NCBI GenBank assembly: GCA_016795375.1
Contig: JAEUHJ010000234.1
Location: forward strand, 1 to 33,061
Reading direction: 5' to 3'
Length of the DNA stretch: 33,061 nt
Source of the DNA: Verrucomicrobiaceae bacterium
Lineage (GTDB): Bacteria; Verrucomicrobiota; Verrucomicrobiia; Verrucomicrobiales; Verrucomicrobiaceae
Shown here: positions 6,615-15,023 of the stretch, piece after piece
Layout: the number at the start of each line of letters is the position of its first letter
How positions within the stretch are numbered: the first letter of the stretch is position 1
The notes under the pieces: model-generated
Told to the model about the DNA's origin: nothing
The model's input: the letters and a program-made list of their open reading frames with translations, nothing else
The model's database searches: none
Made by a program: the position numbers and the translations under genes

Positions 6615-8189
6615 TCACACCCGCCGCAGCGGCTGGGAGAAGATCATGTCCACGATGGGGATGGGCGCGCGCAGGGCGGCGTCTTTGCCGGCGAAGGCGG
6701 GGCCGCGCAGGGTTTTTTGGTCGTGCAGCAGGGAGATGTCATGCACGTTCATCCGGCGCAGCATGTCTGCCGTGAGAGGCTGGCCGCGCTGGTGCGTTTG
6801 CGGACACGCGAAGGCCTCCACACGCACGAAGGCGGCTTCGAGCCGGCCGCCGGCGTCGCGTTTGAGTGGAAACTCCGCCTGCGCGGCATCCACGATGCTG
6901 GCGATGCCGCGATCCGTGACGAAGCGGATCTGCGTGTTTGGCCGCCGCGCGTCGTTGCCGGTGGTGGCGACGTGCAGCACGTCGTTTTCCACCGTGATGC
7001 GGCTGAAGCGAAAGCAGCTGCGATCATACGGCGCGATGACTTCGCCCGCATCGCTGGCCGCGAGTGAGGCGACGGAGCCAAAGAAGGCGCCGCGACGGTA
7101 AGCACGCAGCGCCGCAGCCTCGCGCGCGGCAGGAGCCAGGCCGTCGAGCCCCGGCACGAGCAGCACATTGCGTCCGCGACCGTAGGTGTTGTGATCTTTG
7201 ACGAAGAAGCCCCAGCAGCGCCGTCCGGTGCGCAGGATGTCGTCCCAGAGCTGGTAGAAGTGCAGGCAGGGCGCGCCGCTGCTGTCGTAAAAACCGCCGC
7301 TGGAGCCGAAACCGGAGGTGAGCTGGTTCCACACCTCGATGCCGAGCACACGCGGATCGAAGTCGAGCATCGGCAGGTAGCTGGCGAGTTTGCCAGTCGG
7401 GTGATTGAGCGTCATGCCGCCGCCGTCAGGATGCTGGAGCTTTTCTAAAGCCTCGCGGAAGACATCGCGCCAGGGCCTGTTCGTGCCTTGCATGAGGCGG
7501 AGTTCCGTCACACTCACTGCATCCGGGTCAAAGTCGAGCTTCACGCGGATTTCAGCCGCCGTCGTGCGCAGATAAATCGCGTGGCTGCCCGCAGGCAGCT
7601 CGCGCCCATGCATCGCGCCTTTCGGTGCGAATTCTTTGCGGAAGTCGCACTCCTCCGCCCCTTCGATCGTGAGGCTGGCCGTCGGTTTGCCCGCTTTTGC
7701 GGCGAGGCGGACGTCCAGCCGGTACACGCCGAGCCACGGGCGCCGTGTCTCTAACACGTTCAGTTTCTCAAACCGGTGCGTGATGGGTGACGCGGCGCGT
7801 TCCTTCGCGCTCACGCTGTTGCCATGTCCGGTGGCCAGCAGGCTGCCGAGCGCGTTGGCGTGCAGACCGGCATCCGTGAAGGAATGGTGCTCCGCATTCG
7901 GCGCGGCGATGAGTTCAGGATGTTTCGCCGCATAGGCCGCGGGCAGCGGATACGTCGGCGCGGAGGGGTAGTAGTTGCTGAAGGCGAAGTGCCCGTAACC
8001 CATCTCCACGAAACCATCCCGCGAGGCATCCGACTGGCCCTGATGCTGATGCGACATCGAGTGCAGGCACTGCCACGTGTCCCAATCCACCTCCGCATAT
8101 GGATTCTCGATCTCACGACTTGCTGCTGCCGCCAACGACGATGCGGCCGGCAAGGTGGCAAGCGTGGCGAGGAGCCGGCGGCGTTTCAT
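6615..8189 (-). CDS. Tat-type secreted PHP-like metal-dependent phosphoesterase family protein
   Basis: The 524-residue protein begins MKRRRLLATLATLPAASSLAAA, a twin-arginine-like signal peptide. Histidine clusters suggest a metal site: LHSMSHQHQ (residues 42-50), AEHHSFTDAGLHANAL, and LNHPTG in the middle. The last resembles the INHP motif of PHP-superfamily phosphoesterases. The segment between the first two resembles the PHP barrel in verrucomicrobial and planctomycete homologs. The substrate is unknown. The protein ends with a beta-rich domain of about 150 residues. It is divergent from the RidA-like operon, with 221 bp between start codons. The PHP assignment is moderate because the first H-x-H motif is not canonical. 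Confidence 0.65.
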   Translation of the reverse strand: MKRRRLLATLATLPAASSLAAAASREIENPYAEVDWDTWQCLHSMSHQHQGQSDASRDGFVEMGYGHFAFSNYYPSAPTYPLPAAYAAKHPELIAAPNAEHHSFTDAGLHANALGSLLATGHGNSVSAKERAASPITHRFEKLNVLETRRPWLGVYRLDVRLAAKAGKPTASLTIEGAEECDFRKEFAPKGAMHGRELPAGSHAIYLRTTAAEIRVKLDFDPDAVSVTELRLMQGTNRPWRDVFREALEKLQHPDGGGMTLNHPTGKLASYLPMLDFDPRVLGIEVWNQLTSGFGSSGGFYDSSGAPCLHFYQLWDDILRTGRRCWGFFVKDHNTYGRGRNVLLVPGLDGLAPAAREAAALRAYRRGAFFGSVASLAASDAGEVIAPYDRSCFRFSRITVENDVLHVATTGNDARRPNTQIRFVTDRGIASIVDAAQAEFPLKRDAGGRLEAAFVRVEAFACPQTHQRGQPLTADMLRRMNVHDISLLHDQKTLRGPAFAGKDAALRAPIPIVDMIFSQPLRRV

Positions 8190-8410
8190 TCAGAACAGTC
8201 GCCAACACGGCGGGCGACCTTTCATGTGGTGAAACAGGGCGGGGTGGGAGGATAAGCCACCATGCCTCCATTTTCCAACAGACCGGCCAAACCCGGCGCA
8301 ACAGATGACAAGGAACGGCCAGACTTCAGGAGGAAGAGGCAGCGTTCTAATGGGACGCAACGGAGGCAGGTTTTGACAATCCGCCTCATGCCACCCCCCC
8401 CCAAGCCCCC
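8190..8410. promoter_or_regulatory. Divergent intergenic region with C9 tract
   Basis: This 221-bp gap separates the PHP-like gene from the five-gene operon. I see a TTGACA-like hexamer at 8373-8378, but a 17-bp spacer would place the -10 inside a run of nine C residues (8394-8402), so it is not a convincing promoter. The C tract ends 8 bp before the operon's first ATG and could vary in length by slippage. No small gene in the gap looks real. Confidence 0.3.
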
Positions 8411-9742
8411 ATGTCTCACGTTTATACTGATGGTTATGTCGCTCACAGCCTGGCCCCTGACCGGCGGCTGTTAGGAAGTTGTGGATCGTTTTCAGCCCGC
8501 CAGGAAAAAGGCGCGGCGCGGCTGGCGCTGCCGCCGCACCTCATCGGCAAGCAGCACCACACGGTGGTCGATCTGGGCAAGGTGAAGCGCGTGGTGATGA
8601 TGGTGACGCCGGAGGGCGGGGGCGGTTTTCGTGATGAGGTGTGGGAGGTCGTCTCGGCCATCCGCGCCATCCTGCGCCAGCAGGGAGAACCGATGGCGGT
8701 GACGATGCAGACGGTGTTTGTGCGGGATCGCGCGGATGTGCCGGTGGCGCGGCGGCTGTTCAACGCCTACTACGGTGACGAGATGCCGCTGACGCTCTTC
8801 GTGGTGCAGCCGCCGTGCGATGGCAGCGGCCTGGCCGTCGAGGCATGGGCGGTGAGCACCGCGTCGGCCAAGGTGGAATTTCACACCGAGGATCTGGTGT
8901 CGGTGAGCTACGACGGGCTGCGCTGGATTTACGCCTCGGGCGGCTCGCTGCACCTGGACGGGCGCACGCCTTATGAGCAGACGGCGGAGGCATTCTCCAG
9001 CATGCGGCGCATGCTGGCCCGCACGGGCGTGGGATTTCAGGACGTCGTGCGCACCTGGCTCTACCAGGGCTGCATCACGGAGGAGGTGGACGGCGTGGAG
9101 CGCTATCGCGAGCTGAACCGGGCGCGGACGGACTTCTTCGCCGGCATCAACTTCGAGCACCGGCCCGTCCCGGTGGCCCGCAACGGTCACGCGATCTACC
9201 CGGCCAGCACGGGGATCGGCACGCTCGGCCACGGCCTGGTCACCGCCTGCCTGGCATTGCAGACGGAGCGCAAGGACGTGCAATTGCTGGCGCTGGAGAA
9301 TCCGCTGCAAACCGCCGCGTTTGATTATCCGAAGGAATATTCGATCAAGAGTCCGAAATTCTCGCGGGCGATGGCGGTGCGCATCGGCGACCATGTCACG
9401 ACCTGGATTTCCGGCACGGCGAGCATTGTGAACTCCGAGACGGTGCACAAGGGGGACATCGAGAAGCAGACGGACCAGACGCTCACGATCATCGAACGGC
9501 TCATTGATGCGAAAAACTTCGCCCGTCTCGGCTGGGAAGGCGCGGGCGCCACTTTTGATGACCTGGCAAAGCTGCACGTCTATGTGAAGCGGCCGGAGGA
9601 CTATGAGAAGTGCCGCGCCGTGTGCGAACGCCGGCTCGGCCATGTGCCGGCGATCTATGCCGTGGCCGATGTGTGCCGCCCGGACCTGCTCGTCGAAATC
9701 GAAGGCGTCGCCTTCTCCCAACTCCGCCAATCCGCCCGATGA
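8411..9742 (+). CDS. Multi-unit RidA superfamily protein, chorismatase-like
   Basis: The 443-residue protein seems to hold three RidA/YjgF-like units: about 58-150 (MQTVFVRDRADVPVARRLFNAYYG), 165-280 (EAFSSMRRMLARTGVGFQDVVRTWLY) and 315-437 (FSRAMAVRIGDHVTTWISGTASIV to RPDLLVEIEGVAF). The third has the GTASI and EIEG features of the family. FkbO/Hyg5/XanB2 chorismatases, which convert chorismate to hydroxybenzoates or dihydroxycyclohexadiene acids, are RidA-like tandem proteins with similar C-terminal halves. I cannot confirm the chorismatase active site by eye, and the protein is longer than the roughly 330-345 residues usual for that family. No signal peptide, so it is cytosolic. It is the first gene of the operon, 6 bp before the next. 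An imine deaminase or orphan RidA role is the alternative. Confidence 0.7.
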   Translation: MSHVYTDGYVAHSLAPDRRLLGSCGSFSARQEKGAARLALPPHLIGKQHHTVVDLGKVKRVVMMVTPEGGGGFRDEVWEVVSAIRAILRQQGEPMAVTMQTVFVRDRADVPVARRLFNAYYGDEMPLTLFVVQPPCDGSGLAVEAWAVSTASAKVEFHTEDLVSVSYDGLRWIYASGGSLHLDGRTPYEQTAEAFSSMRRMLARTGVGFQDVVRTWLYQGCITEEVDGVERYRELNRARTDFFAGINFEHRPVPVARNGHAIYPASTGIGTLGHGLVTACLALQTERKDVQLLALENPLQTAAFDYPKEYSIKSPKFSRAMAVRIGDHVTTWISGTASIVNSETVHKGDIEKQTDQTLTIIERLIDAKNFARLGWEGAGATFDDLAKLHVYVKRPEDYEKCRAVCERRLGHVPAIYAVADVCRPDLLVEIEGVAFSQLRQSAR

Positions 9743-9748
9743 ACCGCC

Positions 9749-11455
9749 ATGAAACCCCTCTGGTTGCTTCTTCTGCTGGCCGCCAGCGCCGCGCCGGTCG
9801 CGGCTGACGAGCCGAAACAGGCTCCCGGGCCGCCTCTTTACGAGAGCGCGTCGCCGGTGAAGGTGGAGTGCGAGATCGACAGGCTTGTCGTCGCCAAACT
9901 CAAGCCGCTCGGCGTACGGCAGGTGCTCTGTTCCGACGCGGTGTTCCTGCGCCGCGCCTTTCTGGATGTGATCGGCACGCTGCCTGCGGCGGGGGAGGCG
10001 CGGGCGTTTCTCGAGGACACAAATCCGCGCAAACGCCGTGCCTTGATTGATCATCTGCTCCAGCGTGACGAGTTCGCGGTGTATTGGGCCATGAAGTGGG
10101 CCGACCTGCTGCGCATCAAGGCGGAGTTCCCGGTCAATCTGTGGCCGAACGCGGCGCAGGCCTATCACCGCTGGGTGCTCGCCTCGTTGCGGGAGAACAA
10201 GCCCTATGACGAGTTCGCGCGCGCGCTGCTCACCTCCAGCGGCAGCAACTTCCGCGTCGGTCCCGTGAACTTTTACCGGGCGATGCAGAGCCGCGCGCCG
10301 GAAGGCATCGCCGCGACTGTGGCGCTCACCTTCATGGGCGTGCGCACGGATTCCTGGAAGCCGGAAAGGCTCGAGGGCATGGCGCAGTTTTTCGCGCAGA
10401 CGGGCTACAAGCCGACGAGTGAATGGAAGGAGGAGCATGTGTTCTGGGATCCCACCGGCACGCACACGCTGGCGTCGAACATCGCGCCGGGAAAAGCCTC
10501 CATTGATGAGATCGGCAAGCCCGCGAAGCCCGAATCAACGGAGACGGAGGCGGAGACCCCGGCCTTCATCGCGCGCAAGGAGGGCGTGTTTCCCGATGGT
10601 CAAAAGGTGAAGCTCACGCAGGAGCGTGATCCGCGCGAGGTCTTCGCCGACTGGCTCATCACGCCGGAGAATCCGTGGTTCACGCGCAGCATCACCAACC
10701 GCGTGTGGTCCTGGTTTCTCGGGCGCGGCATCATCCATGCGCCGGATGACATCCGTAAAAACAATCCGCCGTCGAATCCCGAGCTGCTGGCCTATCTCGA
10801 GCGCGAGCTGGTGAAGTCGAAATACGACCTGAAGCACCTTTACCGGCTGATTTTGAACTCCAACACCTATCAGGCATCCTCCATGCTGGGTGATGTGAAG
10901 CCCGCGGCGCAGGCGCAGTTCGCACGTTATCCGCTGCGGCGGCTGGAGGCCGAGCTGATCATTGACGCGATCAACAAAATCACCGCCACCACCGAACTCT
11001 ACACCAGCGCGATTCCCGAGCCCTTCACCTACATCCCGCAGGGTGAAACGGCGATGTCGATCGGCGATGGCAGCATCACCAGTCCCTTCCTGGCGCTTTT
11101 CGGACGTTCCGCGCGCGCCACCGGCACCGAGGACGAGCGTTCGAACAAATTCATCCCCTCCCAGTGGCTGCATCTGCTGAACTCCAGCCAGATTCAGAAA
11201 AAACTGGAGCAGGGTCCCGGCCTCAGGGACCTCATCAGCGCCAGACAGGGGCCCGTCCGCACGCTGGAGGACATTTACCTGACCGTCCTCTCGCGCATGC
11301 CCACGCATGCCGAGATCGAGAACGCGAAGGACTACGGCAAACCGGTGCCCGGACTGAACAAGGCGGGCAAGCCCCGCGCCGGCAAACGCTCCGAGGACTG
11401 GATCGACATCACCTGGTCACTCATCAACAGCAGCGAGTTTATTTTCCGTCACTAA
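9749..11455 (+). CDS. DUF1549/DUF1553 secreted protein
   Basis: The 568-residue protein starts with a Sec signal peptide (MKPLWLLLLLAASAAPVAA). DUF1549 follows in the first third, with AVFLRRAFLDVIGTLPAAGEARAFL and RDEFAVYWAMKWADLLRI. DUF1553 is in the second half, with RSITNRVWSWFLGRGIIHAPDD and YDLKHLYRLILNSNTYQ. No planctomycete-type CxxCH cytochrome domain is present. These proteins are found almost only in Planctomycetota, Verrucomicrobiota and relatives, nearly always next to a DUF1501 gene, as here. Their biochemical role is not known to me. The gene is tightly coupled to both neighbours. Confidence 0.9.
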   Translation: MKPLWLLLLLAASAAPVAADEPKQAPGPPLYESASPVKVECEIDRLVVAKLKPLGVRQVLCSDAVFLRRAFLDVIGTLPAAGEARAFLEDTNPRKRRALIDHLLQRDEFAVYWAMKWADLLRIKAEFPVNLWPNAAQAYHRWVLASLRENKPYDEFARALLTSSGSNFRVGPVNFYRAMQSRAPEGIAATVALTFMGVRTDSWKPERLEGMAQFFAQTGYKPTSEWKEEHVFWDPTGTHTLASNIAPGKASIDEIGKPAKPESTETEAETPAFIARKEGVFPDGQKVKLTQERDPREVFADWLITPENPWFTRSITNRVWSWFLGRGIIHAPDDIRKNNPPSNPELLAYLERELVKSKYDLKHLYRLILNSNTYQASSMLGDVKPAAQAQFARYPLRRLEAELIIDAINKITATTELYTSAIPEPFTYIPQGETAMSIGDGSITSPFLALFGRSARATGTEDERSNKFIPSQWLHLLNSSQIQKKLEQGPGLRDLISARQGPVRTLEDIYLTVLSRMPTHAEIENAKDYGKPVPGLNKAGKPRAGKRSEDWIDITWSLINSSEFIFRH

Positions 11456-11476
11456 CCCTCCACCCCGAACTTCATC

Positions 11477-12844
11477 ATGAGCACGTCGGACTATCATCCA
11501 CTCGGCTTGACCCTCAGCCGCTCCGTCTCGCGGCGCGACGTCGTTCAGGCCGGGCTTTTCAGCACGGCGGGTCTTCTTTTCCCGGATGCCCGCGCCGCCG
11601 CCGCGCCGCCGCAGGCGCTGCCTGTCCCGCCGATCAAGGTGAAGGCGAAATCCGTCATTCAGGTCTTCCTCTGGGGCGGCATGTCGCACAATGACACCTG
11701 GGATCCGAAACCGGACGCGGGCTACGATTACAACGGCCCGATGGAGGCGCCGCTCTCCACGAATGTGGACGGCATCCAGGTCAGCGAGTGGTTTCCGAAG
11801 CTGGCGCGGCAGGCGGACAAGTTCTCGCTCATCCGCAGCATGACGCATGGCAACAACGGCCATGAAACCGCCGCGTACCTCGTGCAGACCGCGCATCGTC
11901 CGGGGGAACGCCTCGCGTATCCGAGCGTGGGCGCCGTGTTCTCCTACTTTCATGGAAAAAAATATCAAGGAGCGCTGCCGCCGTATGTTGTGCTCACACA
12001 GCCGCAGGGCCGTTTTTCGGAGGAAGGCTTCCTCGGCGCCAAATTGAAGCCCTTTGCCACCGGCGGTGATCCGAATGCCGCGCGCTTCGAAGTCGAAGGC
12101 GTGGTCTCCCGCAGTGTCAGTGACACGCGGCAGCAGGCGCGGCGGGAGTTGCTCGCCCGCATGGACACGCTGCTGCAGGCCGCGGGCGGTGACGCGCAGC
12201 TCCGCGCCTCCGAGCAGGCGAAGCTGGAAGCCTATGACATGATCCTCGGCAAGGGTCGCGAGGTCTTTGATCTCTCGAAGGAGAAGCCCGAGCTGCGCGA
12301 GCGCTACGGCCGTCACACCTTCGGGCAGGACTGCCTGGCCGCGCGCCGCATGGTGGAGGCGGGCGTGCCTTACATCGTCATCAATTATCCCGGCGGCTGG
12401 GACACGCATAGCAATCACTTCCAGACGATGGGCCGCCAGGCGCCGGAGCTCGACCAGGGGCTCGCCGCGCTGCTGCTCGATCTCAAGGAGCGCGGCTTGC
12501 TCGACAGCACGCTCGTGTGGTGCTGCGGTGAGTTTGGCCGCGGACCGAAGATCGACTGGCAGCCGCCGTGGAATGGCGGGCGCAATCATCATGGGAAAGT
12601 CTTCTCCGTGCTCGTCGCCGGCGGTGGATTCAAAGGCGGGCATGTCGTCGGCTCCTCGGATGCGAAGGCGGAGGAGGTGAAGGACCGCCCCGTGTATCCC
12701 GTCGATCTGCTCGGCAGTGTCTATCAGCTCGCCGGCATCGACCCGAAGGCGAAGCTGCCGCATCCGATGGGACTGGAGGCGCGCGTCCTGCCGATTGGCG
12801 AGGAAGGCGTGAAGTCCGCCGGGCTGCTCACCGAAATCATGTAA
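11477..12844 (+). CDS. DUF1501 protein with twin-arginine signal
   Basis: The 455-residue protein starts with a Tat-type signal (SRRDVVQAGLFSTAGLLF). It then has family patterns IQVFLWGGMSHNDTWDPKP, FSLIRSMTHGNNGHETAAY, YPSVGAVFSYFHG, NYPGGWDTHSNHF and the C-terminal GEFGRGPKI-x-W with GRNHHGKVFSVLVAGGG. DUF1501 belongs to the alkaline-phosphatase/sulfatase-like fold, and the conserved D and H residues in DTH and NHH suggest a metal site. No activity is established. It forms a pair with the preceding DUF1549/DUF1553 gene (21-bp gap). Confidence 0.9.
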   Translation: MSTSDYHPLGLTLSRSVSRRDVVQAGLFSTAGLLFPDARAAAAPPQALPVPPIKVKAKSVIQVFLWGGMSHNDTWDPKPDAGYDYNGPMEAPLSTNVDGIQVSEWFPKLARQADKFSLIRSMTHGNNGHETAAYLVQTAHRPGERLAYPSVGAVFSYFHGKKYQGALPPYVVLTQPQGRFSEEGFLGAKLKPFATGGDPNAARFEVEGVVSRSVSDTRQQARRELLARMDTLLQAAGGDAQLRASEQAKLEAYDMILGKGREVFDLSKEKPELRERYGRHTFGQDCLAARRMVEAGVPYIVINYPGGWDTHSNHFQTMGRQAPELDQGLAALLLDLKERGLLDSTLVWCCGEFGRGPKIDWQPPWNGGRNHHGKVFSVLVAGGGFKGGHVVGSSDAKAEEVKDRPVYPVDLLGSVYQLAGIDPKAKLPHPMGLEARVLPIGEEGVKSAGLLTEIM

Positions 12845-12856
12845 CCCGGCATCACC

Positions 12857-14977
12857 ATGAAACTGACATTGCTTGGAGCCTTGCTCGCCACCACGGCGGT
12901 GATGACATGCGCCGCCCCGAAGGTGAAAGCCCAGTCCGGACGCCCCTACATGGGCTTCGTCTATCCCGCCGGCGGCCAGCAGGGCGCGACATTCGCGGTG
13001 AAAGTCGGCGGGCAGTCGCTGGATGAGGTCACCGGCGTCATTGTCTCCGGTGGTGGCGTCTCCGGCAAGGCGGTGCAGTGTTTCAAACGCATCGGCCCGC
13101 AGGAGATCACCCTGCTGCGCGACCAGTTGCGTGATTTGAAGATCGCGCGGAAGGCCGCCAAAGCGCCGGATCCCGCCGCGGACGACCTCATCTCCCGCAT
13201 CGAGAAACGCATGGCGGAATACTGCCAGCGGCCCGCCAGCAACGCGCTCGCCGGACTGGTGTTTCTCGAATTCACCGTCGCCAAGGACGCCGTGCCGGGC
13301 AGGCGCGAGCTGCGTCTCGTGACGCCGAACGGCATTTCCAATCCGCTCGCGTTTTACGTCGGGCGGCATCCCGAGATGACGCGGAAACCCATGCGGACGG
13401 CGGAGTTTCAAGTGCTCGGCAAAGAGCAGCTCGCCCTGCGCAGGCGGCCGGAGGAGGAGGCCGAGGTGCGCGTTGCCACGCCTTGCACGCTCAACGGCCA
13501 GATCGCCTCGGGAGAGATCAACCGCTACCGCTTCACCGCGCGCAAAGGGCAGCGTCTCGTCGTGTCCGCGCTCGCACGGCAGTTGGTGCCCTTCATCGCC
13601 GATGCCGTGCCCGGCTGGTTCCAGCCCGTGCTCGCCATTTATGACTCCAAAGGCCGTGAGATCGCCTACCAGGATGATTTCCGCTTCAAACCGGATCCCG
13701 TCGTGCTTTTCGATGTGCCGCAGGATGGTGAATACGTCGCCGCCATCTCGGATGCGATCCATCGCGGCCGCGAGGACTTCGTCTATCGGCTCAGCATCGC
13801 GGAGGATCCGTATCTCACCGGCATCTTCCCGCTCGGCGGCCGCGCCGGGGAGGCGCATCACATCAAGATGCAAGGCTGGAACCTCGAAGGAGCCACGCTG
13901 AAGCTGCCTGCGGAGGACGCGGGCGCCGGTGTGTGGAGCATCACCGCCGTGGTGAATGGCGTCGTCTCCAATGCCGTCCCCTTCGCCCTCGACACGCTGC
14001 CGGAGGCATTCGACGAGGAATCGAACGACAAGGTCGGGAGCGCGCAAAAGGTGACCCTGCCCGTCATCGTGAACGGGCGCATCAACAAAAAGGGGGACTG
14101 GGATGTCTTTGAGTTCCAGGGCAGGGCGGGGACGGACATCGTCGCCGAGGTCGTGGCCCGCCGTCTCGATTCACCCATGGATCCGGTGCTCAAGATCACC
14201 GACGCCGGCGGGAAGATGCTCGATTTGAACGACGACCACGAGGACATCGGCAACGGCGCGAACACCCACCACGCCGACTCGCGCCTCATGCTCAAGCTGC
14301 CTGCGGACGGCGTGTATCGCGTCCATATCGGCGACACCGTGCGCGGCGGCGGGGAGGAATACGGCTACCGCCTGCGCATCAGCGCCGCGCAGCCGGACTT
14401 CGCCCTGCGCACCGTGCCATCCAGCGTCACGCTGCGCGCGAGCAACGTCGCCGGCCTCAGCGTGCATGTGCAGCGGAAGGACGGTTTCACCGGCCCCGTC
14501 ACCGTGACTTTGAAAAATCCACCCGCAGGTGTCACATGCAGGCCCGTGACCATCTCCGGATCCCAAAGCGTCGCACGCCTCGGCATCCGCTGTGACCTGC
14601 CCGGCACCACGCCGGCCTTTGACCTCGTCGTCACCGGCTCCGCAGTGCCTGCGCCGGGCCAGCCGCGAATCCAGCGTGACGCCCTGCCGTGCGAGGACCG
14701 GATGCAGGCGTTCCTCTGGCGGCATCTCGTGCCTGCGCTGGACTTGAAGGCTGTTGTTTATGACTCGCAGAGCAAATTTTTGACCAGGCGTGCCATGCCC
14801 GAGCCGCGTCCGGAGGATGTCGAGGAGGCGAAGAAAAAACTCGCGGGCGCCGCCGCCAAGTTCTCAAAAAAGCAGGTCGCCGGGCGGCTGCGCCAGATCG
14901 AGCGCCTCTATCAGGAAGATCTCCTCACCAATGCCTTCACCTCCAAGCGCCTGGCTGAATGCACGGTGCTGGAATAG
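12857..14977 (+). CDS. Large secreted protein with bacterial pre-peptidase C-terminal (PPC) domains
   Basis: The 706-residue protein has a signal peptide (MKLTLLGALLATTAVMTCAA) and opens with an IPT/TIG-like segment, GFVYPAGGQQGATFAVKVGGQSL. Two PPC-like beta-sandwich units follow. Each has an INGxI-like start, 'GEINRYRFTARKGQRLVV' and 'KKGDWDVFEFQGRAGTDIV', and a later DGEYVAAI or DGVYRVHIGD strand. The C-terminal 70 residues are charged (EEAKKKLAGAAAKF). This architecture usually accompanies DUF1549/DUF1501 pairs in PVC bacteria. It is probably a structural or binding component of the same exported complex. It lies 12 bp after the DUF1501 gene. Confidence 0.8.
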   Translation: MKLTLLGALLATTAVMTCAAPKVKAQSGRPYMGFVYPAGGQQGATFAVKVGGQSLDEVTGVIVSGGGVSGKAVQCFKRIGPQEITLLRDQLRDLKIARKAAKAPDPAADDLISRIEKRMAEYCQRPASNALAGLVFLEFTVAKDAVPGRRELRLVTPNGISNPLAFYVGRHPEMTRKPMRTAEFQVLGKEQLALRRRPEEEAEVRVATPCTLNGQIASGEINRYRFTARKGQRLVVSALARQLVPFIADAVPGWFQPVLAIYDSKGREIAYQDDFRFKPDPVVLFDVPQDGEYVAAISDAIHRGREDFVYRLSIAEDPYLTGIFPLGGRAGEAHHIKMQGWNLEGATLKLPAEDAGAGVWSITAVVNGVVSNAVPFALDTLPEAFDEESNDKVGSAQKVTLPVIVNGRINKKGDWDVFEFQGRAGTDIVAEVVARRLDSPMDPVLKITDAGGKMLDLNDDHEDIGNGANTHHADSRLMLKLPADGVYRVHIGDTVRGGGEEYGYRLRISAAQPDFALRTVPSSVTLRASNVAGLSVHVQRKDGFTGPVTVTLKNPPAGVTCRPVTISGSQSVARLGIRCDLPGTTPAFDLVVTGSAVPAPGQPRIQRDALPCEDRMQAFLWRHLVPALDLKAVVYDSQSKFLTRRAMPEPRPEDVEEAKKKLAGAAAKFSKKQVAGRLRQIERLYQEDLLTNAFTSKRLAECTVLE

Positions 14978-15023
14978 GCGCGCATCCAACCCCAACCCCA
15001 CGCAAAACCACCACGAATCCCCC

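Noticed and set aside
8262..8474. Small plus-strand frame ending in a lipobox-like LTGGC
   Set aside because: It overlaps the real RidA-like start in another frame and stops right after the cysteine, so there is no mature protein.
8492..10465. 657-codon minus-strand open frame opposite the RidA-like and DUF1549 genes
   Set aside because: It is antisense to clear genes, has no domain or signal, and has a composition typical of reverse-frame artefacts.
11417..14047. Very long minus-strand open frame opposite the DUF1501 and PPC genes
   Set aside because: It lies antisense to two well-supported genes, has no family features and is rich in R, H, G and A. It is a by-product of high GC at third positions.
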